Part shown: positions 25,564-35,983 of the stretch, piece by piece | How positions within the stretch are numbered: position 1 is the stretch's first letter | Layout: every line of letters begins with the position of its first letter | Assembly (NCBI RefSeq): GCF_000633455.1 | Contig: NZ_AYMG01000001.1 | Location: 186,001 to 250,000, forward strand | Direction of reading: 5' to 3' | DNA: 64,000 nt | Source of the DNA: Pedobacter jeongneungensis | GTDB lineage: Bacteria; Bacteroidota; Bacteroidia; Sphingobacteriales; Sphingobacteriaceae | Program-made: the position numbers and the translations under genes | The notes under the pieces: model-generated | Told to the model about the DNA's origin: nothing | The model's input: the letters and a program-made list of their open reading frames with translations, nothing else | Databases searched by the model: none

Positions 25564-28500
25564 CTAAAATGATAATTTTAAAAATCCACCATAGGTTCTT
25601 GTTTGAGGCTGGCCGTTATACTCAATCCCCTGTCCGTTACCAACACCTAAAAGGTTATTCTCCGGGTCCAGGTGAGGGAAATTTGGCGCATACATCAAAA
25701 GATTCCTTCCTGTTAATCCAACATTAATTCCTTTTATAAAGCTTAGTTTGTTTAATAATTTGCCCGGGATGCGATAAGATAATGTCGCTTCCCGTAACCT
25801 GATCCAGGAACCGTCGAAAACCGCATACTCCTGGGCTGCAGAAGAATACAAATCACTATAGTATTGTTCAGCCGTAATTAAGGTATTGTTTGGCGTACCA
25901 TCGGCATATACTGCATTATGCACATATAAACGATCTCTGTTGCCTGTTTCTGCAGCAACACCATATCTTCTTAAATCGGTAATTGTTCTCGAATAAATAT
26001 CGCCACCATAACGGATATCGGCAAATAAACTTAATGATAAACCTTTATAAGAGAAGGTGGTATTTACACCGCCCGTCCATTTTGGGTTTGGATCGCCAAT
26101 CGGCTGCAATTCTGCGGTATTGATCTGACCAGAACTTAACCTGCCATTCGCATCAACCACATCTTTGCCATTAATTTTTTTAAATACCTGACCGAATAAG
26201 GTTCCATACTGATATCCGGTAACAATACGTCCCTGTGGATTGGTAAAACCACCGTTGCCAATAAATGGTACACCAGGAGCCAGTTCTACTACTTCGTTTC
26301 TTCCTTTGGTAAAGTTTACAGATAAATCCCAGTTAAAGTTTGTTGATTTTACCGGTGTTCCACTGATCAACAACTCAATACCGTGAGCTTTTAATGTTCC
26401 GGCATTTAACAGGGTACTGGTAAAGCCCGAAGACGGCGCACTGGGAACAGCAAATATAATGTCGGTGCTTTTGGTGCTATAATAAGCAACATCAATACTC
26501 AATCTGTCTTTTAAAAATTTTGCTTCTAAACCAACTTCTCTTGAAGCTGTAAATTCGGGCTTGATATTAATGTTACCTGCTGCATTTGAAAAAGTTTGAC
26601 CATTTACTCCGTTAAATGGAAAGATCAGATTTGGTCCGAAACCATCAGAAGGACCCACAGTACCAAAATAGGTACCAGTACTGTAAGCTGATGCTTCTCT
26701 ACCCACTTTTGCATAATTGGCCCTGATTTTCAAATAAGTTAAAATATCATTTTGTTTTAACTCAGGGAAAGCCTCTGTAGCAATAAAACTGGCATCTACT
26801 TTAGGGTAAAAATAACTTCTTTTATCAGGCGCGAAAGTTGAAGAAACATCTCTACGACCTGTAAATGAAAGGTATGCAAAAGATTTATAATCTAAACTAA
26901 TATCAGCATATACCCCTACCAAACTTTGTTCTGTTATGGCTTGAGCCGGAACGTAAGTTAAGGTATTAGAGATATTGTAATTATGCGCTGCCTGTATTCC
27001 ATTACCCGTAACCTGCAGCTGATCTAATCTTCTATAGTTAATCTCGTTACCCAATAAAAATCTGGCACCAAAGTCTTTTAAAAACCTTTTGTTAGCTACT
27101 AAATTGAAATAAGAACTTACCTCACGTCTATTGGTGGTGTTATCGATAATAGAGCCGGATCTACTGGCAGATTGATTATTGTTTGCCGATTTTTCGTTAA
27201 TTGTTTTAGAGACATTGGTATATTGATCGATACCGATTTTATAATTGGCACTTAACCAATCAGCTATTTTATAATCTAAACCAACATTACCAATAGCACG
27301 ATCTATCTTTTGTTTAAATAGAACATATTTAATTGACCATAGCGGGTTATCTGTACCTAAAACATTATAATAGGTATAACCTGCATTGTTAACACGGTTG
27401 CTTGGTATATTATTTAAACCTGCTGCCGTTTCAAATGGATAATTTGCAAGATTATAGGTCCGTGGTAAAGTCATACCATCGAATAAAGGATTAGACCTTG
27501 CATTACCTGTAGGGGTACCCACAGAATTATTATGGATGTACTGAATGGAAGAACTAATGGTTAGGTTTTTACTCAATTGTGTACTGGCATTAACGGTAAA
27601 GTTATTTTTAGCTAAAGTATTATTATCGATATATCCACTTTCTTTAAAATTTCCATAATTAAAGTAATACGCTGTTTTTTCAGTACCACCAGAAAAAGTA
27701 ACGTTATTCTGCAGGTTATAACCTCCTTTAAATATATCCTTAACATTATCTGGATAAGCCGTTAGGGTTTCTGGATTACCAAGGTAATTGGTAACCGTTT
27801 GCCCTGTTATTTTAGCCCCCCACGACATTTGTGAAAAAGAATCATATAATCCATTGGCACCCTGAGAATATTGATTTTGATAATCCGGTAAACGGTTAAC
27901 TTCTATATAATTATAGTTACTGCTTAATTCTACTTTTCCGGCCTGCCCTTTACTTCCTTTTTTAGTGGTTACAATCACTGCCCCGGCAACAGCCCTGGAG
28001 CCATAAAGTACGGCGGCAGCTGGTCCTTTCAAAATCGTTACCGACTCAATATCATCCTGGTTTAAATCAATCCCCCTGTTCGAATTTGTACTGCCTGTAT
28101 TTACAGATTGGGTTCCTCCACCATTATCAATTGGAATACCATCTAATACCCATAACGGTTGGTTCGATCCGGTAAAGGTTGTGGCCTGCCTGATATTGAT
28201 GTTTGATGATGCTCCTGTTGCGCCACCGGTAGACAGAATTTTTACACCCGCTACTTTACCCGCCAATGCATTTACCACATTGGTAGAGCGGCCTGCCGTT
28301 AATTTGGAGGCATCAACAGTAGTGGCTGCATAACCTAAAGATTTAGCTTCTCTTTTTTGACCCAATGCCGTTACCACAACTTCTGATAAAGATTTTGAAT
28401 CAGCTTCCAAAGAAACATTGATTACGCTTCCCCGAATAGCGATTTCCTGTGTCGAATATCCAACAGAAGAAAAGGTTAAAGTTTTAGCGTCGGCATTTAC

Positions 28501-28692
28501 TTTGATTGAAAATTTTCCTGTGGCATTGGTAGAAACACCAGAACTGGATATTCCTTTAATTTTAACACTTACCCCAGGAAGCGGCATTCCGTCTTCCGAG
28601 CCCGTAACTGTCCCAGTGATTGTTCTTTCTTGCGCTATTGCTGAGGTGGCAATAAATAGCAATATGAACAAACTTTGTAGAAGTTTTTTCAT
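25564..28692 (-). CDS. SusC/RagA-like TonB-dependent transporter, pair 1
   Basis: A 1042-residue outer-membrane receptor. Signal peptide (residues 1-20, cut after AIA), carboxypeptidase-regulatory-like domain (about 22-100), TonB-box region near EVVVTALG, plug (about 115-235, with ESVTILKGPAAAVLYGSRAVAG) and a 22-strand barrel ending in the aromatic terminus FLKLSF. It imports ligands captured by SusD using energy passed on by TonB. The first 140 bases are nearly identical to those of susC2, whereas the rest is not. It is the first gene of the operon that ends at 23612. Confidence 0.93.
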   Translation of the reverse strand: MKKLLQSLFILLFIATSAIAQERTITGTVTGSEDGMPLPGVSVKIKGISSSGVSTNATGKFSIKVNADAKTLTFSSVGYSTQEIAIRGSVINVSLEADSKSLSEVVVTALGQKREAKSLGYAATTVDASKLTAGRSTNVVNALAGKVAGVKILSTGGATGASSNINIRQATTFTGSNQPLWVLDGIPIDNGGGTQSVNTGSTNSNRGIDLNQDDIESVTILKGPAAAVLYGSRAVAGAVIVTTKKGSKGQAGKVELSSNYNYIEVNRLPDYQNQYSQGANGLYDSFSQMSWGAKITGQTVTNYLGNPETLTAYPDNVKDIFKGGYNLQNNVTFSGGTEKTAYYFNYGNFKESGYIDNNTLAKNNFTVNASTQLSKNLTISSSIQYIHNNSVGTPTGNARSNPLFDGMTLPRTYNLANYPFETAAGLNNIPSNRVNNAGYTYYNVLGTDNPLWSIKYVLFKQKIDRAIGNVGLDYKIADWLSANYKIGIDQYTNVSKTINEKSANNNQSASRSGSIIDNTTNRREVSSYFNLVANKRFLKDFGARFLLGNEINYRRLDQLQVTGNGIQAAHNYNISNTLTYVPAQAITEQSLVGVYADISLDYKSFAYLSFTGRRDVSSTFAPDKRSYFYPKVDASFIATEAFPELKQNDILTYLKIRANYAKVGREASAYSTGTYFGTVGPSDGFGPNLIFPFNGVNGQTFSNAAGNINIKPEFTASREVGLEAKFLKDRLSIDVAYYSTKSTDIIFAVPSAPSSGFTSTLLNAGTLKAHGIELLISGTPVKSTNFNWDLSVNFTKGRNEVVELAPGVPFIGNGGFTNPQGRIVTGYQYGTLFGQVFKKINGKDVVDANGRLSSGQINTAELQPIGDPNPKWTGGVNTTFSYKGLSLSLFADIRYGGDIYSRTITDLRRYGVAAETGNRDRLYVHNAVYADGTPNNTLITAEQYYSDLYSSAAQEYAVFDGSWIRLREATLSYRIPGKLLNKLSFIKGINVGLTGRNLLMYAPNFPHLDPENNLLGVGNGQGIEYNGQPQTRTYGGFLKLSF

Positions 28693-28738
28693 AAAAAAAT
28701 AGTTTAGTTTAGTTAATAATAGTACAAGATAAGGTTTA

Positions 28739-28752
28739 GTATTTTGTAATAC
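28739..28752. promoter_or_regulatory. Palindrome 47 bases before susC1
   Basis: GTATTTTGTAATAC is a GTATT/AATAC dyad with a 4-base centre. The same dyad occurs 45 bases before susC2, inside otherwise diverged DNA. Together with the shared leader nearest the ATG, this suggests a common regulator or simply common descent. Confidence 0.4.
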
Positions 28753-28915
28753 AAATTTTACAAAATAAAAATTTTACACTATTTTCTAAAACAACTTAAA
28801 ACATGAAATAAACTGAGGATCAGGGGCTAGAGAGTAAAACTAGCCAAGTACTGGCGGCGACCGAAATATTATAAAATCTAGCTTTGACGAGCTATTTTCA
28901 GATCAGAGAAGGAGG

Positions 28916-28945
28916 GATAAAAAGAGGCTATCTTTTCAGATAGCC
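28916..28945 (-). terminator. Terminator of susCD pair 2
   Basis: An 8-bp stem GGCTATCT/AGATAGCC closes a GAAA tetraloop on the minus strand and is followed by a T-rich tract. It lies 19 bases beyond the stop of the pair 2 SusD gene. Confidence 0.85.
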
Positions 28946-28963
28946 CCGTCATTATTCTTGTAA

Positions 28964-30463
28964 TTAAAAGTTATTAACTTCTGAGTTGGTATTAATTTCT
29001 GCAAGCGGTATTGCGAAAGTATAACGATCATCTGTAACAGGAACAGCTGCACCGATACCAAAAGAAGGAAGTGGTGTGGCTTTCCTGGCCAAATCATTAT
29101 ACCTAAATCCTTCTGCCAGTAGCTCAATTCTTCTTTCTTTCAGAATTGCATTTACCAGATCGGTTGAAGTAGCAAACACACCAAATACATAAGCAGCATC
29201 AGAACGTGTACGCACAGCTTGCAATATGGCTCTCGAGCGAACTAAATTACCACCAGTAACCAAAGCTTCAGCCTCAGCAACATTAAGCAATACTTCTGCA
29301 TAGCGAATAATTGGAACATAATCAATAAATGGTGAAGTTCCTGAGAATTTAATTACCCTGCGTACTGTACTGGTAGAAGATAAGGCCACATTCCCTGTTA
29401 AACTAGATTTTCTGGCATCAGTTGCAGGCCATGCTGCATCTACATATATACCCGCACCGGTTTGGTTTAGGAAATATTCTACGTTACTATTATAGTAATA
29501 CCCAAGCTGATTCTGCGTTCCAGGCGCATTGGTATCTGCCATTGGTAAAGAGAAAATCGATTCGGAAGTGGTATATGGAGCTGCAAAAACATTAGCAACG
29601 TTTGCCTGTAAAGCATGAGGTGTTCTTGCTGCGTTGATAAAAGGAGCAACTTGCGGAACCAGTTTATTACCTTCTTCAATTACTTTTGCATAGTTCCCCA
29701 TAGCTAAATAAACACGCGTTTTTAATGCAATTGCCGTGTTTTTATGCGCACGTGTTGTACGGAGAAGTGCTGTTTCTGCGGCACCTGACGCAGAATAAGT
29801 ATCAGGCAAGCCAGCTTCTGCATCATCCAGATCTTTTAAAATCTGTGCGTACACTGCTGCAACCGTACTGCTTTTTAACGCATTATTGGCCAGTGATGTT
29901 TCAGGCTGTAAACGCAATGGTAAACCACGCGATGCACCGTTATTCTGAACATAAGGTTTAGCAAAAATCTGTATTAAAGAAAAATAGCTCAATGCCCTGA
30001 CAAACTTAGCCTCGCCGATGTAGTTGGCATTTAAAGCGGGAGTTAAAACAGTAGAATTGGTTTCTATCCCTTTTAAAAATAGGTTTACCCTGTTAATGGT
30101 TAAATAACCCTGCGACCAAAAACTGGCGATATAGGTATTTGTGGAGTTGTTTGTACCCCCATAAACATCATAACCGGTAACATTATTACTTAATCTGTTC
30201 GTAAATTCCTCGGCCCTGATGTCGTTGTAAATTTCGTATCTGCCACCAAGAAATGAGCCAGATTTAAGTGATACATATAAACCATTTACCTGTCCTAAAA
30301 TCCTTGTTGGATTGGCAAATGCATCTTGATCGGGAAGGGTCAATTCTGGTGCAGCCACCAAAAAATCTTTTTTACAAGAAGATACAAAACCTATTAATGG
30401 CAATGCTGTTACTGCCAATATAGCAACCTTCTGTTTGTATGAATTGATATGAAAAATTTTCAT
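28964..30463 (-). CDS. SusD/RagB-like lipoprotein, pair 2
   Basis: A 499-residue lipoprotein (GFVSSC, Cys30, then KKDFL) of the classical SusD/RagB type: TPR-like helices with EAKFVRALSYFSLIQIFAKP near residue 155 and the C-terminal LKERRIELLAEGFRYNDLAR near 455, which is the RagB family signature. It captures substrate at the cell surface for the SusC-like gene 18 bases upstream. Ligand unknown. Confidence 0.92.
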   Translation of the reverse strand: MKIFHINSYKQKVAILAVTALPLIGFVSSCKKDFLVAAPELTLPDQDAFANPTRILGQVNGLYVSLKSGSFLGGRYEIYNDIRAEEFTNRLSNNVTGYDVYGGTNNSTNTYIASFWSQGYLTINRVNLFLKGIETNSTVLTPALNANYIGEAKFVRALSYFSLIQIFAKPYVQNNGASRGLPLRLQPETSLANNALKSSTVAAVYAQILKDLDDAEAGLPDTYSASGAAETALLRTTRAHKNTAIALKTRVYLAMGNYAKVIEEGNKLVPQVAPFINAARTPHALQANVANVFAAPYTTSESIFSLPMADTNAPGTQNQLGYYYNSNVEYFLNQTGAGIYVDAAWPATDARKSSLTGNVALSSTSTVRRVIKFSGTSPFIDYVPIIRYAEVLLNVAEAEALVTGGNLVRSRAILQAVRTRSDAAYVFGVFATSTDLVNAILKERRIELLAEGFRYNDLARKATPLPSFGIGAAVPVTDDRYTFAIPLAEINTNSEVNNF

Positions 30464-30481
30464 GTTGATTTGTAGTTAAAA

Positions 30482-33400
30482 TTATAATCCTAAACTAATT
30501 CCGAAGGTGAAAGATCTTCCCTGAGGAATACTATTACGTTCGATACCACTCGCAAGGTTTGAGTTACCGTTGGTAGATATCTCTGGGTCAACACCTGTAT
30601 AGCCCGTAATAATAAAAGCATTGTTTACAGAAGCATAAACCCTTGCGCTGTTGATACCGATCTTACCAAATACAGATTTTGGAATTTTGTATCCCAGGGT
30701 TGCCGCCTGCAAACGGAGAAAGTCTCCTTTTTCAACATTGGCATCAATAGGGAATGATGAACCATTGGAAACGTTATCCCCGTAAACCACTCTTGGAATA
30801 TTGGTTTCCTGACCAGGTGTAGTCCAGGCGTTTAAGATCTCGGTTGAATTGTTCCAGAAACGTTGGTCTAATAATCCTGCGCGCGAACCGTTATAGATAT
30901 AATTTCCGCCAGAATAGGTAAACATGATGTTTAAGTCGAAGTTTTTATAAGCAAATGTATTGTTAAATCCACCGTACCATTTAGGTAAAGTTCCTCCAAT
31001 TACCTGAGCATCACCTGCCGGAGACGAAGCTGGGGTGCCATCTAAATACGTCCATGCATTTGTACCTCCAAGGTGTAAGTATTGAACTTCACGACCTGCT
31101 CCATTAATGAAAATCCTGCGTCCGTTAGCCGGATTAACACCATTTGTTCTAACAGCATATATACTTCCGATTGGTTGTCCAACAGTGGTAATACTTGCCG
31201 ATTCCAAAGTACTTGTAGTACCGATAATCTGTTTTACGTTAGGATCTAATGCAGTTACCTCATTTTTAATCGTGGTAAAGTTCAGGTTTGTAGTCCAGGT
31301 GAAGTTTGTTGTTTTTACAGGAATACCTGAGATTGCAAATTCAAATCCTTTGTTATACATCGAACCTACGTTAGCAAGGATACTTCCGCCAGGGATACCT
31401 TTAGATGGTGCCTGAGGAACATCCAAAATTAAGTTGTTGATATCTTTATGGAAGTAATCGGCTTCAAAGGTAAGTCTGTCTTTCAGGAACCCGATATTTA
31501 AACCGATATCGGTTTGATTACTGGTTTCCCATTTCAGATCCTTGTTTCCAGCCTGTCCATACAACCAGGCAAAAGGAATAGCACCATATAAAGCAGGACT
31601 GTAGGTAGTATATTCGTTGTACGAACCTACGTTTGCATTCCCAACTCTACCATAACTTGCACGGATGCGTAAATTGCTGATTGTATTTGCTAAAGATGAA
31701 TTTTTGAAGAAATCTTCCTGAGAGATAGACCATCCGATTGATCCGCCACCAAAATTACCCCATTTGTTTTCTTGTGCTAAACCAGAATTACCGTCTCTTC
31801 TAAAATTACCACTTAAGAAATATTTACCCTTGTAGTTATAGCTAACGCTTGCCAGATAAGCTTCGAAAGAAATTTGGTTAATGCTGTTTCCTCCGGGAAC
31901 ATTGGTTACATAAGTACCTTGAAACTGATTGAAGAAAGTAGGATCACCCAAGCCTTGGCGGATAGCCCCCCAGTTTACTGTTCTTGTTTTTTGAACATCC
32001 GAACCTAAGGTTAAATTTAAATTATGGTCACCACCAAAAGTTTTGTTATACTGTACGGTGTTAATCCAGTTCCAGTTATTGCGTCGTGCAGTATTATTGT
32101 ATGCATAACCAGTATAAGTAAAACCATCACCAGATAAAGGATTCCAGAATTGAATATTTTCGGTATTACTTCTATCCCATGAGTAGTTTGACCTAAAAGT
32201 TAATCCATCTACAATTTTGAAAGTTGCACCCAGGTTAGTTAAAAAACGGGTATTTTCTGATGTGTTTAAATCTTTTTCTACTAATACGGTTGGGTGTGCC
32301 CATGTTCCTGCAATAAGGTTGGCATTGTTACCTATGTACTGGCCGCTTAAGTTATAGCTACCATCTGGTTTATATACCGAAACGTTTGGTGCAGCAGCAA
32401 CAGCAATACGGCCCAAACCAGAAGATGAAAATGCTGAACCAGGAGCAGATCCACTTTGTGGTGATTTATTGAAACTGTTGTTGTAATTCAGGTTTAAGTT
32501 TAACTCTAACCATTCTGTTGCCTTATGCGTTAAATTAGCACGGGCCGAGTTTCTTTGAAAAGAGTTTGCTTTTAAGAAGCCGTCCTGATCAGTAATACCG
32601 CCTGAAATATAATAAGTTGTTTTAGCTGTTCCTCCGCTTATGGTTACGTTATGATTTTGAGAATAAGCCGTTCTGTAAACCTCATCATACCATTTAGTAT
32701 CTACCAATGAACCATCTGCGTTGTAGCTCGGGAAGAAACTCAATCCGTTTGCATCTCTTTGGGCAGCAGTAAGCGCATTAGGATTGATTGCCAATGCATT
32801 TTTAACAGCAGCATTTTTTGAATCGATATATTGCTGAGCATTTAACACTTCTGGTAAACGAACAGCATTATTTACACCCACCCAACCATCGTAGGTTACT
32901 TTGGCATCGCCGGTTTTTCCTTTTTTAGTAGTAATTACCAATACACCTGCTGCAGCTCTAGAACCATATAACGCGGTTGAGGCAGCATCTTTTAAGATAT
33001 CAATTGATTCGATATCCGCTGGGTTAATATCACCCAAAGGGTTATTTGCTGCAGAGTTGGCTGAAGCGTCACCAGTCGGAAAGGGGATACCATCTACGAT
33101 GACCAAAGGGAAAGAGCTTAAAGAGATTGAACTTACCCCCCTTACACGGATAACCGGAGGATTGTTTAACAAACCATTTGGCTGGATAATACTCACTCCG
33201 GCAGCCTGACCTGTTAAGCCCTGTACAAAACTTTGTACTGGTTTATCTTTTAAATCATCACCCTTAACGCTGGAAGCAGATCCGGTAAAATCTTTTTTCT
33301 TGGTTACGCCATAACCCGTAACCACTACATCTGTTAATGTTTTAGAGTCGCTTTCTAAAGCCACATTGATTACTGATCCACCACCAATCGTTCTTGATTG

Positions 33401-33640
33401 AGTGCTGTAACCGATGTAAGAAAATTCTAATGTTGTTGATCTTGATGTTACACGGACTGTGTATTTACCATCTGCGCCAGTTGTGGTTCCGCCTGTTGCG
33501 CCTTTAATTTTAACACTTACACCAGGAAGCGGCATTCCGTCTTCCTTACCCGTAACTGTACCAGTGATTGTTCTTTCTTGCGCTATTGCCGAAGAGGCAA
33601 TAAATAGCAATATGAACAAACTTTGTAGAAGTTTTTTCAT
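30482..33640 (-). CDS. SusC/RagA-like TonB-dependent transporter, pair 2
   Basis: A 1052-residue receptor with signal peptide (1-20), carboxypeptidase-like domain (about 22-100), DVVVTGYG TonB-box region, plug with ESIDILKDAASTALYGSRAA, and a barrel ending FTFGISLGL. Its first 46 residues differ from those of susC1 at only two positions and the DNA is equally similar, but similarity drops immediately afterwards. Forms a two-gene operon with the SusD downstream. Confidence 0.93.
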   Translation of the reverse strand: MKKLLQSLFILLFIASSAIAQERTITGTVTGKEDGMPLPGVSVKIKGATGGTTTGADGKYTVRVTSRSTTLEFSYIGYSTQSRTIGGGSVINVALESDSKTLTDVVVTGYGVTKKKDFTGSASSVKGDDLKDKPVQSFVQGLTGQAAGVSIIQPNGLLNNPPVIRVRGVSSISLSSFPLVIVDGIPFPTGDASANSAANNPLGDINPADIESIDILKDAASTALYGSRAAAGVLVITTKKGKTGDAKVTYDGWVGVNNAVRLPEVLNAQQYIDSKNAAVKNALAINPNALTAAQRDANGLSFFPSYNADGSLVDTKWYDEVYRTAYSQNHNVTISGGTAKTTYYISGGITDQDGFLKANSFQRNSARANLTHKATEWLELNLNLNYNNSFNKSPQSGSAPGSAFSSSGLGRIAVAAAPNVSVYKPDGSYNLSGQYIGNNANLIAGTWAHPTVLVEKDLNTSENTRFLTNLGATFKIVDGLTFRSNYSWDRSNTENIQFWNPLSGDGFTYTGYAYNNTARRNNWNWINTVQYNKTFGGDHNLNLTLGSDVQKTRTVNWGAIRQGLGDPTFFNQFQGTYVTNVPGGNSINQISFEAYLASVSYNYKGKYFLSGNFRRDGNSGLAQENKWGNFGGGSIGWSISQEDFFKNSSLANTISNLRIRASYGRVGNANVGSYNEYTTYSPALYGAIPFAWLYGQAGNKDLKWETSNQTDIGLNIGFLKDRLTFEADYFHKDINNLILDVPQAPSKGIPGGSILANVGSMYNKGFEFAISGIPVKTTNFTWTTNLNFTTIKNEVTALDPNVKQIIGTTSTLESASITTVGQPIGSIYAVRTNGVNPANGRRIFINGAGREVQYLHLGGTNAWTYLDGTPASSPAGDAQVIGGTLPKWYGGFNNTFAYKNFDLNIMFTYSGGNYIYNGSRAGLLDQRFWNNSTEILNAWTTPGQETNIPRVVYGDNVSNGSSFPIDANVEKGDFLRLQAATLGYKIPKSVFGKIGINSARVYASVNNAFIITGYTGVDPEISTNGNSNLASGIERNSIPQGRSFTFGISLGL

Positions 33641-33684
33641 AAAAAAAATTAGTTTAGTTTAGTTAATAATCGTGCAATGGGTTT

Positions 33685-33698
33685 GTATTCTGCAATAC
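33685..33698. promoter_or_regulatory. Palindrome 45 bases before susC2
   Basis: GTATTCTGCAATAC repeats the GTATT-N4-AATAC dyad of susC1 at almost the same distance from the start codon. The matching place ahead of the decayed susC (after 34040) has lost the symmetry. Confidence 0.4.
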
Positions 33699-33797
33699 AA
33701 TTCAACAATAAAAACTGCACCTGTTTTTATTGCCTGTTTAAAGATTAAATATTAAAAGTTAATGATTGAGTTATTTTGAGTAAATGAATAGGGTGAT

Positions 33798-33983
33798 TTA
33801 AGTTAAACTTTCAATTGCGCCAATGGTGGTTCTTTAGGTCGCATTTTTAATTTTAACACCTGGTTCCGGGGGATCTTTGTAGCCTTCTTTGACCACTTCA
33901 GTGCTTCTGATTGTTCTTTCTTGCGCCCTTGCTTCTGTTGCAATGAACATCAATGAGAACAAACTCTGCGTGAGTTGTTTCAT
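33798..33983 (-). pseudogene. Decayed 5' end of a sixth susC
   Basis: From an ATG at 33983 the minus strand reads MKQLTQSLFSLMFIATEARA, then QERTIRSTEVVKEG and PGVKIKNAT, then a TAA, then RTTIGAIESLT and a second stop. It aligns residue by residue with the first 60 residues of susC2 (MKKLLQSLFILLFIASSAIA, QERTITGTV, PGVSVKIKGATGG). The first stop (33834-33836) replaces a Gly codon. The upstream leader AGTTTAGTTT and TTAATAAT is also shared. Nothing of the plug or barrel remains. The rest of the 33984-34430 gap shows no gene. Confidence 0.8.
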
Positions 33984-34430
33984 AAATAATAGTTTAGTTT
34001 CCGTTTAATAATCCAATATAGGATTTAGAAAAACGTCATGCAAATTTTACAAAATAAAAAATGATTTATTTTTTTTGTGATTATTAAGGAAGAAGCTAAA
34101 AACCACTCACAAAACCTGTTAAAAACAGCTAAAAAGGCTAAAAAGGCAGCATAATTAAACTATTAGCAGCCAATAATCTATTTAAAAAGATACAATTACA
34201 TTAAAATGGGATTAGAAAAATTATGATTATAGAGCGATATATAATCAGTAGAAAATTTGAAGATGAACATCACAATCAAAATAACGTATGAAAATCCGGT
34301 AAAGGTCAGAAAATAATTTTGATAAAAACGAATAGCCCATCTTAGAAATGATTGGCTACAGAAAGAAAAATATCAAAAGAACGAAAAACAATACCGGAGT
34401 TAAAAATAATCAAGAGTTATTTCCAAAAAA

Positions 34431-34459
34431 AAGCCCTGTAACTTTTGATTACAGGGCTT
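34431..34459 (-). terminator. Terminator of susCD pair 3
   Basis: An 11-bp stem AAGCCCTGTAA/TTACAGGGCTT with a 7-base loop, followed on the minus strand by a long T tract, 19 bases beyond the SusD stop. Confidence 0.88.
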
Positions 34460-34477
34460 GAAACTTATATTTTAAAT

Positions 34478-35959
34478 CTATAATGGATTTTGATCAGCGC
34501 TGGTTAAGCTCTTATTATTGTCCATTTCTGTTTGTGGAATCTGCCATCTCCAACGGTTATCGGTTGCAGCGATATTTAATAAACTCCACTGGATACCGTT
34601 GCGAACTAAACCTCTCTGGTAACGTTTTAAATCAAAATATTCAACGCCCATCTCCGCGTATAATTCCTTTCTGCGTTCTACCAGAATCTCATTAATTAAT
34701 GCATCTTTACTTGTAGCAGTAGAACGAACAGCATTAGGATCTCTTTGTTTTTGCAATACAAAAAGTACATCTTTAGCAGGCTCTAATAAACCTTGCTGCG
34801 CATCGCCTTCTGCCTCGATCAGGTACATTTCAGCAGCGCGCATCATTACAAAATCGCCTGTTTGGGTCGCATTATCCTGAAATTTGTAGGTTACAAATTT
34901 TTTCCAGGTTAAGGCGCTTGATTGTCCTGGTGCAGCTAAGAAAGTATTTCTAATATCAGTAGCTGTAAATAAGCTTACAAATGTATTATTGATGTATAAA
35001 TCGTTATATCTTGCTTTGAAAGAAGTATTTGGTGTATTTAAAGGTTCGATATAACCAAAGAAAGATGCATAAGATAATGATTGTGATGCATTAAATTGTA
35101 AGCCCCACATCCATTCTGCATTAGAAACAGTATTAAAACCCGCTTTATAATCTGCGGCAGTCATTAAAGTAAAACCGGTTCTGGCTGCCTGTGCATTAGA
35201 AACCGCTTTTGTCCATAAAGAAGCATCTGCCATTCCCATTTCCTGATAAACTTCAGCCAAAATACCCTGAGCTACACTTTTGTTAATGCGGTATTTATCA
35301 ACACGTGTGGTGGTTAATGTTGCAGTTGCATACTCTAAATCAGACACTACCTGTGCATAAACATCTTTCATTGAAGAACGTGGTTTGCCTGTTGTAGTAG
35401 CTGTTGTAGCCTCTAACATAATTGGCACACCTGCTGCATTTATATCTTTAGCATAAGTAAACTGATACACTCTTGCCAGTTGAAAGTAAGCCCAACCCCT
35501 TAAAGCCCTGGCTTCTGCAACAAAAGCATTTTTTACAGCATCAGATTCCGGTAACTTATTAATGTTTGTTATAATAGCATTGGCATTGTTAATTACTTTA
35601 TAACAAAGGTTCCAGATCTGGGTATTACGTGATGCGGTAGCAATTCGGCCGTAAGTATTATCACTCCAGTTATTTTCGTATAACCACCAGTTGCTGGCAT
35701 CAGAGATCATATCATTACCCCTTAAATCAAAGTTCAATTGTACCGTTTTCCAACCGTACATATTTTGCTGAGCACCTTGATAGTTACGCATCAGGTAATA
35801 AATACCTGTCATGGCGTTATCTACACCAACTTTAGAATTAAAGACCAATACATCCGAAACATTACCATCAGCAGGCTGAGGCTCATTAAGATAATCTTTG
35901 GTGCATGATGAAAGTGCTATAGCACTTAAACCGATCAATAAATATTTTTTAAATTTCAT
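34478..35959 (-). CDS. SusD/RagB-like lipoprotein, pair 3
   Basis: A 493-residue surface lipoprotein (IALSSC, Cys19, then TKDYL). It has the SusD/RagB marks NAFVAEARALRGWAYFQLAR near residue 147 and EILVERRKELYAEMGVEYFD near 430, and ends in a NNKSLTSADQNPL tail. It follows susC3 by 24 bases and should form its substrate-binding lid. Confidence 0.92.
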   Translation of the reverse strand: MKFKKYLLIGLSAIALSSCTKDYLNEPQPADGNVSDVLVFNSKVGVDNAMTGIYYLMRNYQGAQQNMYGWKTVQLNFDLRGNDMISDASNWWLYENNWSDNTYGRIATASRNTQIWNLCYKVINNANAIITNINKLPESDAVKNAFVAEARALRGWAYFQLARVYQFTYAKDINAAGVPIMLEATTATTTGKPRSSMKDVYAQVVSDLEYATATLTTTRVDKYRINKSVAQGILAEVYQEMGMADASLWTKAVSNAQAARTGFTLMTAADYKAGFNTVSNAEWMWGLQFNASQSLSYASFFGYIEPLNTPNTSFKARYNDLYINNTFVSLFTATDIRNTFLAAPGQSSALTWKKFVTYKFQDNATQTGDFVMMRAAEMYLIEAEGDAQQGLLEPAKDVLFVLQKQRDPNAVRSTATSKDALINEILVERRKELYAEMGVEYFDLKRYQRGLVRNGIQWSLLNIAATDNRWRWQIPQTEMDNNKSLTSADQNPL

Positions 35960-35983
35960 AATAATCTTTTTTAAATAGGCCTG

